DNA of 64,000 bases, from positions 13,237,537-13,301,536 of the forward strand of contig CP093829.1 in assembly GCA_033063855.1 (NCBI GenBank). Direction: 5' to 3'. The position numbers and the translations under genes are program-made. The notes under the pieces are model-generated. The model saw only the letters and a list, made by a program, of their open reading frames with translations. It did not search any database and was not told the DNA's origin. Below are positions 52,001-62,805 of this stretch, one piece after another. The stretch's first letter is position 1. The number at the start of each line of letters is the position of its first letter. The stretch comes from Smittia aterrima (lineage: Eukaryota; Arthropoda; Insecta; Diptera; Chironomidae).

Positions 52001-53982
52001 TTACGGTCTTGTTGGTCAAAAGCTTTGGTAATTTCATTGAATTTGGCTTGGTTTACGTTAGCAGATTTTCCTGATGCTATTCCAAACCCAACAAATGAAG
52101 GTAAAGCTGAAGTTTTCATTGAACTTGTCGAAGCCACTGGCAGAACATTTATTTCATTTTCCGGCAGCTTAGCTTCAAGGCGAACATGCTTCATATTCGC
52201 TGCATTTAGTTGTCCACATTTTCTCAATTCAGTTGCAAAGCCGACAGTGGAAGGAAATTCGGAAGACTTTTCCTTTGTAGTTCCAGAAACGAATGAAAAT
52301 TCTGAAATAATTCCTGTTTCGCTGTGTTGTATTTCTTGCGTTTCCAAGTTAATGAATTTGTTTTCTAGAGCTTCCGTTTCTATTATATGAGTTTGCTCAA
52401 AAAAGTTTGGCAAGTATGGCTCATGATCTTCTTCATCGCTTGAGAAAGCTTCGAGATCTATACAAGTAGTATCTAGTTTTGACTGCGAACTCCGTACAGG
52501 AACTGACTCAATTGATTCGGCTGCGCGTTGAAAACTGTTTAAACGAGTAGATTTTTCATTTGACGATGTCAGTGGAAAAATGTTTTCCACTGTTTTCAGC
52601 AGCTCTTTTTCAATCTGACGATCTTCTCTCGTGAAGGCTTTTGCAGCTTGTTCGATTTTTGCCTGATTTAGAAGAGCAGATTTTCCTGATGCTATTCCAA
52701 AGCCAGCAAATGAAGGAAATGCTGAAGCTTTCGTTGAACTTTTCGATGCCATTGGCAGAACATTTATTTCATTTTCCATCAGCTCAGCTTCAAGCCGACG
52801 ATCTTCTTTGGAGAAGGCTTTAGCAACTTGCTTCATCTTTGCTGCATTTAGTAAACCAGATTTTCCTGTTGCAGTTGCAAAGCCGAGTGAAAATCCTGAA
52901 TTGCCACTTCCTGAAGTGCAGGGTTGCATAGCGTTTTGTGTTCCTTTCGTTTCTAAGTTGATGAATTTGTTTTCTAGAGCTTCCGTTTCTATTATATGAT
53001 TTTGCTCAAAAAAGTTTGGCAAGTATGGCTCATGATCTTCTTCATCGCTTGAGAAAGCTTCGAGATCTATACAAGTAGTATCTAGTTTTGACGGCGAACT
53101 CCGTACAAGAACTGACTCAATTAACTCGGCAGCCCGTTGAGAGTTGTTAAGCTTTTGTGTAAGCGTTTCAAGTGAATTATCGAGAATAATTCGCTCTTCT
53201 AATATCGACAGCATCTCGTTATCAATATCGTCGAAATCTTCAACCACTGCTTCAGCGATTGTATGAACAGTTTTTGGTTTTTGGCAAATTAACTTGCTTG
53301 TTTCTGCTGCGTGATGAGTCTCCAGCTGATTTCGAACGCCTCTTTCGATGTGTTCACGTTCAGCCATTCTACTCGTTTGTATTCTGTCCTGTGTTTCAAT
53401 TTGCGTTAGAACTCCTTTTTCAACAACGAAGCCGTCATCAAGTAATTTTTCTTCTTCGCAGAGCGATCGACGTTCTGATTCTGTTTGTGACATGATTTCT
53501 AATGCTTTCGATGCTGTAACAAAGCCTTTCTCTGTCAATTTACGAAGTTCAAATGGATATCTTTCAGGCTCAATGAATTCAGCTTTGGGAAAGAATGGTT
53601 CAGCTTCTTCCGGCACTTCCAAGGCTCTGTAGAATATGTCTAGTAGTTCATTCTGTTCTTGAGTTAGTGGTTTTGGCTCCGATGGCTTGTAGGATTTTGC
53701 TCTAGTTACTTTCATTCTCTTTCTAAAATCATGTTCTAAAAAATGTGTTGCTTTTTTAGGAGGAGCGAATATTTCTATAGGTGGAAAAACCATTTCTTCT
53801 TCATCGGAAACGGCCCAAACATAATCTTCGGATTCTAAAAGTTGTAATTGTGAAAAGTGAATCAAACATGTTGAACAAATCTTACTTTCACAAGCATTGA
53901 GCAGTCTTCTTGACTGATTGAGATCAAGCGGCTCAGATGAATTAAATATTTCTTCAGTATCCGTTTCGTTGTTTACATCCAT
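49005..53982 (-). CDS. Brca2: BRCA2, homologous-recombination mediator
   Basis: Two exons: 53,982-50,295 and 50,236-49,005, separated by a 58-bp intron (G|GTGAGC ... CTCTGTTTTAG|AA) that restores frame. The product is 1,639 residues, larger than Drosophila BRCA2 (about 970) and much smaller than vertebrate. BRC-type RAD51-binding repeats occur at about 364-400 (GFATATGKSG...KAF), 425-462 (GFGIASGKSA...KAF) and 628-667 (GFGIASGKSA...KAF), with decayed ones at 577-606 and 754-790. The helical domain (about 945-1,095) has VSVGDNARLI, GVDPKL and ENVLLQLKYRYD, followed by SAVKKIVELD. OB-fold DNA binding starts with ELDLTDGWYAI, then ELVGCSGFDPLELP and HGNSTRRVHWDMKMGF. OB2/OB3-like sequence continues across the intron, and the C-terminus is basic (KSLKKVRTSSAKSTK). 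The protein loads RAD51 onto ssDNA in meiosis and repair. An acidic module is duplicated internally (see findings). Confidence 0.95.
52339..53142 (-). repeat. Internal tandem duplication within BRCA2
   Basis: Residues 281-345 (DNA 52,948-53,142) and 484-548 (52,339-52,533) are nearly identical. Both contain SKLDTTCIDLEAFSSDEEDH and FINLET. The offset is 203 codons (609 bp). The BRC repeats and linkers that follow each copy also align (ENEINVLP, then ASGKSA). By eye about a dozen differences occur over the ~195 bp core. Confidence 0.92.
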
Positions 53983-54487
53983 TTACTCTTTTTACGCAAA
54001 GACGCTAAAAATGATAAGAATCAATTGATTATTAAATTGAATTTTATTTCAGAATTCACTTCTTATGAAGCCACTTTATTCTGTTAAATACTAGTTAGTT
54101 AAAGTACCTTTCAAATTAATTCAGTCGAATGTTATTTATTCAACTTGCGACAAAGCGCTTTTTCAATGATGAAGCGGAAATCAATCATGAGGCCCAAAAT
54201 CTTTTTTCAATTTTTCGTCGACAATTTCAAAATAGAGAATTTAACTGCTACAAGCAAAAACTCGAAAAAAAATGATATCGAGATTATCTTTCCATAATAC
54301 TATATGATATTGCTAATTGACTACAAAGTATGAATAAATTTTGCCGAGATCGCAATCCCAAAGAAACAAGACACATAATCGCCTAATGCGACGAGTAAAA
54401 GCTGTCTTCCTGCTAAAACGGGGTTCGTGGTGCAACTTCTTCCAAAGGCTGAAGTTATTAGGTACGCTTTGCCGCGAGATTCTTCTG
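53983..54487. promoter_or_regulatory. Shared BRCA2 / RpL39 divergent promoter region
   Basis: About 500 bp separates the BRCA2 start codon (minus) from the likely RpL39 transcription start (plus). It must contain both promoters and the BRCA2 5' UTR. No TATA box is obvious. The region is AT-rich, as expected for housekeeping-type divergent promoters. Confidence 0.5.
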
Positions 54488-54504
54488 CCTCTTTCTTTTT
54501 TTCC
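54488..54504 (+). promoter_or_regulatory. Candidate 5' TOP start of RpL39
   Basis: CCTCTTTCTTTTTTTCC is a C-led polypyrimidine tract, the expected TOP-type start of a ribosomal protein mRNA. It is followed at 54,532 by a GTAAGT donor that would end a non-coding exon. The placement is inferred from motif and context. Confidence 0.5.
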
Positions 54505-55304
54505 GAAATCGAATCGGGAAGACGTGTGCTTGTAAGTTTAATTAAAATTAATAGTTAAACGAAACATTTGGTAATTGAATTTGATTTTATTGTAATCGGC
54601 AGGCACCCAGGATCGTTTTTATCTACGAATTACATCCGGTATCACGTCGGTAAAGTGAAGTAAGTTTAAAAATGTTTCAGTGCCTCGCAAAATTTTGCAA
54701 GCTCAATATCTTTTGATTCTGGATAATTCACTTAAAAATTTCAAGCTTAATTTTGTTTTCAAGTTACATTTTAAGTGTTACCAAAAGTTATATTAGTTCC
54801 GATAATCGTTAGAGACAAAAAAATTCTTCGATTGTGCATTTTGTTCCGAATTCTGATCTAACCTAAAATCGTTTGTAAACACCAGAATCGTCAGTTTTGT
54901 TTTCTTGCATTGTTATTAATTTAAAAATTTAAGTAATTTTTCTAAACTATTAACTTCGCTGTCTTAAAATTTGAAAATATATTTTAATTCATCTTCTATC
55001 CGAAATTAATAATATTTCTTGTTTTATCTTTTGTAGGACACCAAGATGTCGTCACACAAAACATTCAGAATCAAGCAGAAGCTTGCTAAGAAGTTGAAGC
55101 AGAATCGCCCAATTCCTCAATGGATCAGAATGCGAACTGGCAACAAGATCAGATACAACGCCAAGAGACGTCACTGGAGACGCACCAAGTTGAAGTTGTA
55201 AACTGTCCGATTGCAACAAAACACTTTGTTCTATATCGTTCGACTTGAATTGACACTGTTAGCTTCAGTCTGCATCCACTTTCCTGTGAATGAGGTTCAA
55301 TAAA
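54488..55304 (+). CDS. RpL39: Ribosomal protein L39 (eL39), with upstream non-coding exons
   Basis: The coding sequence is 55,046-55,201 in a single exon beginning at 55,037 (TTTTGTAG|GACACCAAGATG). It encodes 51 residues, the standard eL39 length, starting MSSHKTFRIKQKLAKK and containing QNRPIPQWIRMRTGNKIRYN, then KRRHWRRTKLKL. eL39 lines the exit tunnel of the large ribosomal subunit. Upstream, a TOP-like tract and one or two non-coding exons (ending near 54,531 and at 54,659, each before GTAAGT) look like the 5' UTR. AATAAA at 55,299-55,304 is a good poly(A) signal. The span given covers the presumed transcript, not only the CDS. The 377-bp intron just before the coding exon could host a snoRNA, but I found no clear box C/D pair. 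Confidence 0.96.
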
Positions 55305-56445
55305 CAACTGAACTGAACGATAACCAACTTCGTTTTATTGTTGCAGAGGTGTGTTTACACTCGAGTTGTTACAGCGCTGTATTCATTTCAGACACCACAT
55401 GACCTCATCGAGAAGTCACAGAAAATGTGCAAAACATTAAGGAGATAAAATCATAAATTTACCAAAACATTTTACAGTAAATTAATTTGTTCTATTTTCG
55501 TCGAAAAAACTAATTTTAAATACAAAATTTCGCGAGAGATTTATAAAATTGTACGAAGCGATGTCTCATAAAACGCTGAGCAGAGCGAGTCTCCTGACAA
55601 GAGCGAAGACTTCCCAAATTGAGAAGAGGCGATTTTATTTTCAAAAAGATTTCAGAAGCATTGCGAGAAAATCTATGAGTTAATCTCACGTGTGACGAAG
55701 AAGAAAAATAATTGTGGACCGCAAGTTGGAAATCTTCTCAGCTCCTCAGTTCAAATCAACTTTTAAAGCGAAACGTTGTCGATTGATTAAAAATAAAATT
55801 TTCCCTTTTCAATTTAATAATCGCAGCAAAGTGTTGTAGGCAGAAATTAAATATTTTCGAATTATGAAAAGTCGATATGCAAATTCTACCAACTAATTAG
55901 AACAAATTAAATTCGAGCTTCAATTGCTGGTAAAACGCGGCTAATGAACATCGAAGCTTGTGGAAATCAAAAGCTCGACTATAACAAATCGCGATGCTAC
56001 TGGCAACAGAAAAGTGAAATTAATTGACTGATAAATCGCATCATTAAACAATTGCTCTCCGCTGCGTGTGACTTTGAAATCTAAAAATCCTCTCGCTCGT
56101 CGAACTTTTAAGCGCTCCGTCATCTCAAAGCAGACGCGCGAGCGAAGAGATAACTTCTGAAAAAAAAAAGAAAATACATCAGCGACCTAACAAGAAGATT
56201 AAAAAGTTCGTCAAGCTGAATGAGACGAAGAAGTCGTGAAAAACCTCTCGTGCGAAAATTAAGTGGAAAAATTGACAAAAGAAATTTTCTGTGAAAAAGA
56301 TTTTCGTTGACGATTTTTGCCGAAAATAAAGTCAACAGAGCGCATTGACTCATAATTTCGTTTTTAATTTTGCGCAACAGATCTTGCCAGCAGCTGATTT
56401 ATTTAATCGTGTTATTTGCGAGATTTAAAATTAGTTTTGGGTCTT
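55305..56445. other. Intergenic DNA between RpL39 and the K+ channel gene
   Basis: No ORF with coding features. The right-hand part presumably contains the promoter and 5' UTR of the potassium channel gene. Confidence 0.55.
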
Positions 56446-59434
56446 ATGTCTAATGATCCGATAGAAACTCCGCGTCGCCTTTCGCGACCGCGTGTGAGTT
56501 TAAAGATACCAACAGTAAATTTCCGCGATACTCCAAGTCCAAGTCAACACTCTCCTTACATCATGTCAGCAGCAACAAGCCAGGGACAAGAACAACCCGA
56601 CTGGTCCCAAAATAATCCAATCATCCAACAGCTTTATGCTCAGCGTGCTGGTGACTTTGTCCTTAAACAATTTTCTGGCCTTAATCGCTTTACGAAAAGT
56701 GGATTAAGCGTTGGAGAGAAGTCTGTCGTTTGGTTGTATGCAAAGTTTCGCACGTAAGTTAATCGCGGCAAAGTACCCTAATACAAAAATTTAATATATT
56801 CATATCAATTATGAGCAGTTGGAGTCGGAAGTGGTTTACTCATTGCTTTCTATTCATTGTCGTGCTTTTGTACAGCATCGCCGGATCTGCAATTTTCATG
56901 GCGCTTGAAGGTACGATTTGCACAATCTCCAACGTGTTTGACTTTAAACTCGCGTTCAATCTCACGTTATGATTTCAAATTTTTCACCACAAATTTCATG
57001 CTGGTTTGCTCGTAAAACTCACCAAGTAGACGCTTTGTCTGCAGCGTAAATTGACCTTGGGCTATCTCTCATGTGTGAAGAGGAAAGAAGTGAAAATGCG
57101 ACAGATGAATCTCATTTTCCTTGTCAACGCCATAGTTGGAATATATTTCTGTTAGTTTCTCTTATGAATGAGGCGCAAACGACGAGAAAACACATGATGA
57201 TCATGATAATGGATATTAAAGTGCCTTTCATGTTATTCTCTGTAATTGAATTACACTCCGGGGCTTGCGACACCAGAGACGAAGAATGAAAACGAGTTCA
57301 ACAGTGAGAAAAGCTGTTTTCATTAAAGCTTCGATTTTTCGAATGGAAAAAAGTTTTAAGCATTGGAATCTATTGAAGAGTTTTCCAAAATGTTGCAGTT
57401 TAGATAGCTGACTAAATAATTTAGTTAGAAAGTCTTTGCGAATTCCCCTCAAATTTCAAACTCAGATCTCAGATGGTCAGCTTCCTTCTTGCTAAGTCGA
57501 AAGAAAACTTTGTCTCCAAACGACCGAACAAAATACATCGACGAGATTTTAAATGCCGTAATTTATGGCCTGGAGAGCTGTGACTCCTTTTCCGCTTTAT
57601 TGGTTTTGTCGATTTCTTTTTCTTTTCGATTTCCGACAATCAATTATCATTTCTGAGAAAAATGTGTGCACTTGATTTATTTCCGATTATCTTTCGAGTG
57701 TTGACTGCGTTACGTCGAAGGATGTAAATCCGTTTTGTTTCGAGTGAGCCACCAACAATGAATTAAGCTCGTGAACATACAAATATATGCAAATAAATAA
57801 AATGAAGAGAAACGAGAGACGTGATGAGAATTCAAAATTTAAGCTTTTCATGCCAACGATCAACATTAATAATTCTTAGAGCTCTGACAAAAATCGTCCC
57901 ACAGGATTAAGTGAATAAAAATTCATTCGCCAAATTAATATGCGGGAGAAAGCTAATGAATTAAGTTTCATGACATGTTTTGCGACAGGTCGCGATGACA
58001 AGCTTGAATATTTTAAAAATCTGATTTATCCAACAAAATTTTCTTTCTCTGGAAATTGGAGGAGGCAAAACGGGAAGCAAAGTTTGACTAATTAGTCCCC
58101 GGAAGAAGAATAAATATGATAACGATGCTGAAAGAATCTCAGAAAGTTTTATCGCGGGAAAAGCAAATTTTGTTAGCTAATTAACCATTCGTAGAGCTTC
58201 ATAATTAACAAACGAAAATTCTGCTGAGTTGATGAAGTCGTCGCGTAGGAAAACAACGGATTAGTCTTGAGAGTTCATCATCGCAAAAAAAAGAGAAAAG
58301 TTTTCTTCGCCTACACAACTTACTTAAGTGAATCAAAACCATTACGAAGCTTTCGCCGACCTTCCTAACCAATTCCACAAAATCTATTTTAACTTTATTC
58401 ATTTCTTAACTTCTCGTTGCTCTCTTTAGTTAAATCAATTTCCCATTTAATCGAATCACTAATAATAAACAAAAAAATTGGTTTATGCGTTCTCGTCTGT
58501 CAACGCCGGGAACCAAGCCACGACCAGAGTGTAAATAAATGAAACAAGTCGGAGTTAAATAAACACATTAAACGAGAAAGTTCAATAAAAATCGAGTCAT
58601 AAAATCGTTCGTCACGTTCTTGATGATTCAAACTCGAAATAAATATTGTAATTGTGTCAGTCCTTAGACACGCTCCTAATGGCTATTTCGAATATGTTTG
58701 CTTTCCTCAGTTTAATGCTTCATCGATCACTCGGGACTCATACTCAATACTTGAATTAAACTTTAATCAAATTCAAGGAAACCCAATAGTTACATAATCA
58801 AAGTTTTGATTGCATGAATGTGTTCGAATGAAGTCAATTGCATTGCCCGACAGATAGAGAGAGCTCTTTCGATTTGAATTAGGAGAGATGTAATTAATTT
58901 TGAGTCAGACACGTTGGATCAAATTGCAACAAGAAAAATCCGAAAATAAAAATTCATTTGCAGGACCGCCCGAGACTCAGTTTTTGGAGAATGGCAAGTT
59001 ACGCTTTTTTAATTATATAAAAATTATATTAATTTATAATTGATTTTTTATAGTTAAAGCGGGCCGAATCCATTTGGGAAAATTGGTTCGAGAGTTGGGA
59101 ACCGACAGGGAGCTGCTGCAGGCAAGTCATTCTCGAAATTAATTTTCATTTTAACAATTGGGATGGGAAGAAGTTACCGCAAAATATTTGATGGCTTTGG
59201 AAATCGCATGCCTCCTCATTTCTCTTCTCCCAGGAATTTATTTTTGAACATTCCGCAATTAAATTCTCTAGGACGACGATGCATGGGAAGGGCAGTTCAG
59301 GAAGGCGATGGGTGATTACGAGAAATTGCTGTACGATGCGTATAAAAAGGGACAGTTCGACAATGCAGAACTGAAAAAAACTTGGACGTTCTTTAATGCA
59401 ATGTTCTTTTGTGGAACGATTTATACAACAATTG
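56446..59434 (+). CDS. Two-pore-domain (TWIK-type) K+ channel, first five coding exons
   Basis: Exons 56,446-56,753, 56,819-56,910, 58,964-58,993, 59,054-59,121 and 59,272-59,434 join in frame to give 220 residues. The cytosolic N-terminus (SRPRVSLKIPTVNFRDTPSP) leads to the first membrane span (FTHCFLFIVVLLYSIAGSAI, about 109-130), an extracellular cap with charged helices (LGKLVRELGTDRELLQ), and the first pore helix FFNAMFFCGTIYTTIG, which ends at the conserved phase-1 junction before the YG of the filter. Leak K+ channels of this family set resting potential as dimers. Introns 3 and 4 start with GC (ATG|GCAAGT and CAG|GCAAGT). The remaining pore, spans 2-4 and second P loop are not found by 64,000, so the gene either continues beyond the window or is broken. 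The specific orthologue is not assigned. Confidence 0.9.
56911..58963 (+). other. Intron 2 of the K+ channel gene
   Basis: A 2.05-kb intron in phase 1 (GAAG|GTACG to TTTGCAG|GA). No exon or repeat of note is visible. Confidence 0.8.
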
Positions 59435-62400
59435 GTGAGTCAGGATTTTTGTTTGCATACTTTCAGTTGAGTTGGCTTAGTCGTTCTCCATTAAAACTTC
59501 AAATCCAAAAACACATTTCACTATTCAGCACAGCACAGCTTGAAAAATTCCAAGTCGACATCAAATGATCGAGCATAATAAATCGTAAAGCTTGACCGTG
59601 AAGTGACCAACATGAGATTTCAATTCCACGTCATTAATATTAAAATCGCCAACCGTTTCGACTATTCATTATGTGCCTTTGAAAGACGAGATGCTAACCA
59701 CATTGCCGCCAATATTCTACGTGGAAATATTGTGGCATGGGCAATTACAAGAAACTCCTCATTTTGCGTTTAATGTTTCGACAGCACATGAGATGATTTT
59801 CTGATGAAACATTAACCGATGTTTACAAGCGCCTGTCGTAAATGAATTGAATTAGAGCTTTAATTGAACAGTTATGTCTTCGACACGTTGGCCAATTATT
59901 ACTATTATAGTAAAAGCGTTACTAGGCATTTAAGTTGAAGTGTCAGAAGCAGTTTGAATGACCAGAATCCAGAAGCCACTTTGGATTGATACATTTCTAT
60001 CATTTTTATCGTAATCTTTGGTACGATAGCAACATCAATTCCATAAACTTTAAGGAAATAACATGAAAGTTAAATTTTCATTTTTACGAATGAAAAGTTA
60101 CAATGGAAAAATTTTCATTTGTTTGTTTCTGAAATGAAGAATATGACGTTTCTCTTCATATTTGATTTGCTACAGCTGGGGAAACTCAAACTACAAAATG
60201 CTTCAAGCAGATAGAATTTCAAAACAACATGAAGTGCTGCTTATAATCGCGTGGGTGTCGAGAGTCGCAAATAAATCCCTGCAGGGAAAACAAACTTTCT
60301 GATGTTGTAATGTTTGCTGAAAAGTTTTTGGTGTTGTTGTTCGCAAGTTTCAAGCGAAAGTGCAATTAAATATGTTTTCTTCAGTTATGTTGAACACATT
60401 TCTTTCCGGGACGACGAAAACTATTTTTCTTTAAACTTTTCATGGAAGGTTGAAAGTGAGTTTCGTGATGAATTGCGAGCTTGCGTTGAAAAATTGTTAG
60501 CGAATTGTTTTTGCAGTTCGTAGAAGAAAGTTTACGACCTTTTCAACAGTGGAGCATGGTCGATGTGAAATTAGATAAATGTTTGTTATTTAATTATATT
60601 CATATTTTATGGGCTGGGAAATTTAATAAACGAAGCTATAAAACGATTTCAAAGAAGACGGAAGAATGCGAAAACAACCAGCGGTGGAAAACAACAAACG
60701 GTTCGCGGTTGGCTTCAGAGTAAAAGAAGAAATTAACATATTTTAAGAATCTGGAGAAAAATGAGAGGGGGTCAGTTGGAAAAGGCTTGCTTCCGGCAAT
60801 GCAACCAAAACATTCTTGTTCATTAGCTTTAAAGCATTCCCTTTGATTTTCTATTCAAGCATCCCTAAAGGGGAGTCTTTGCCAGAGAAGGGAAAGTTGG
60901 TGAGTTACGAGAAAAGTTACGAAGTAAAGAAAGGGAAATTAAATTGAAGAAAAAGTTCTTTCGATACATCTCAAAAAGAAAGAAAGCGAAGGTCGGATTC
61001 AAGAATAATCATAACAACTCGTAGGAGCTGTTTGAGAACAAAATCACACAAAGCTTTATCACTCTCGACCTTATTAAATGAAAGTTTAAGGATTTTACTT
61101 CAAATGATTTTATTCTGCGAAGAAAAAACCCTTAAAAATCAACAAAAAGACTGAATCTCCTGTGATAACTTCATTCTCGACTGACTGCTTAAATCCAACC
61201 GAATTTATTAAAAAGCGTCCGGAAACATGAAAGTTCGGCATATTTTCCGGGCTGGAAAGTCCATTTATCATGTTGTAAAGTAATGTAAAATGTAAATACG
61301 ACTCAGTGATCGATTGCGTTCAATATGCTAATGTGGGCAGCTGAATGTTCTCGTTAATAATTTTTTTTATCAAAATGATGTTTAATTCAATTTTATTATT
61401 CATCCGGGAATTAATCGAATTGTTTGCGATACAACGTCTATCAAAAATTAATGATTTGCTCACGGTTGAGCAAAACAGCAAAATTTACATGAAGAATAGC
61501 TCATTGGAACACGATTCCCAAATAAATGAATAACCCGCTCAAAATCTTCCATTAAAAGTTAGGAAAGCTTTAATCTCTCTGCTGAAGCTGAATTTAATCG
61601 GATTAACCAAAATTTTAGGGAAGGCAGAGAACAGGATCCTTCGGTTTAATTTACTTCTCCTCATTAATCACAACAACTTTAATCATGTGCTGAGAAGAAT
61701 TCTTTTCCGGCGCTAACAAGGATAAGCCAAGAACATTTTGTACATCCCCATCGTTTCTTAATTAACGTTCATAAAAATTAATGAAAAATTATGGGCCCCA
61801 TGTGAAGATGCGTGAATATTCAACATTTGCTCCTTGCCAAGCTAAACATTATCGCTGAAATATTTTCTATGATTCACTGAAACCGAAATTGTTTTCTCTC
61901 GAGCAAGATATTAATTTTCATCCAAGAGTTTTCTTCTTAATTCTGCGAAATGTTTTCACGACGCAAACGAAAACAAATGACAGGCATACGCAAACACTTA
62001 ATTCATTTCGCATTACAAGATGAAGCAGCACTTGAAATTTAGTTGATTTGATGAGGCTCGCGCTTTGAAATTCCACAGAGAAAATGTCAATTAATTAGTC
62101 GTAAAAACGAAACGCCCTTGACTAATTATGTCGCAACGCAGCCTCAACACAAGCGGTTTAAAAATACCGCGTAAAAATATTATTTCGTGATGAAAATTTC
62201 AACGTTAGAAATTACCTTAGGGAAGAGAAGAGGAAATTATATCGTGACGATGAAGGAGGGAAATTCTTCACAGCAATGACTGCGGGTGACTACGTCACTC
62301 TTGAGATCATGACGATCATCTCTGAGATGAAAAACTGAGGAGCAATTATTCGATCGAGAGGAAAATCTCTTCAAATATTCGCGAGAAATATTGTTAACAT

Positions 62401-62805
62401 TCTATTTTTAATTCGAAAACAAGTTTGAAAAAGTTTTCTCTTCGGAAAATTTCTCGAATTTTCAGTTCTTCTCGAGACAGCTTGTGGCATTAACTAGAAA
62501 ATTGGTTTTCGGAAAAAAAAAAGTTTCGAAAGAAATTTTCATCTCCCTCCATCGAGCTGCAAAATTATTTTCCCGATAATTCTCCACTTCTCTTTCGTGC
62601 ACCGCAGCAATCTATTCATTGCCGCCACAAAAAGGGGAGAAGGAAAAGTTTGTGCAAAGTGCAGTGGGAAAACTTATTTTATTAAAATTTATGGTGGAAA
62701 ATTGAGTTGTGAAATTTTCAATCTTTTTCTTCATCGAGTCGAAGAAAATCGAGGAGAAATATCACATCAAGTGTAGAAGCGAAGAAAAAAAAAGCAAACA
62801 AAAAG
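59435..62805. other. Intron or intergenic DNA after the fifth K+ channel exon
   Basis: I searched this 3.4 kb for the expected next exon (an AG followed by a Tyr-Gly start) and did not find one. ORFs such as 60,314-60,523 look non-coding. The right part contains the 5' UTR of the coiled-coil gene (A-rich, ending AAAAAG-ATG). Confidence 0.6.
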
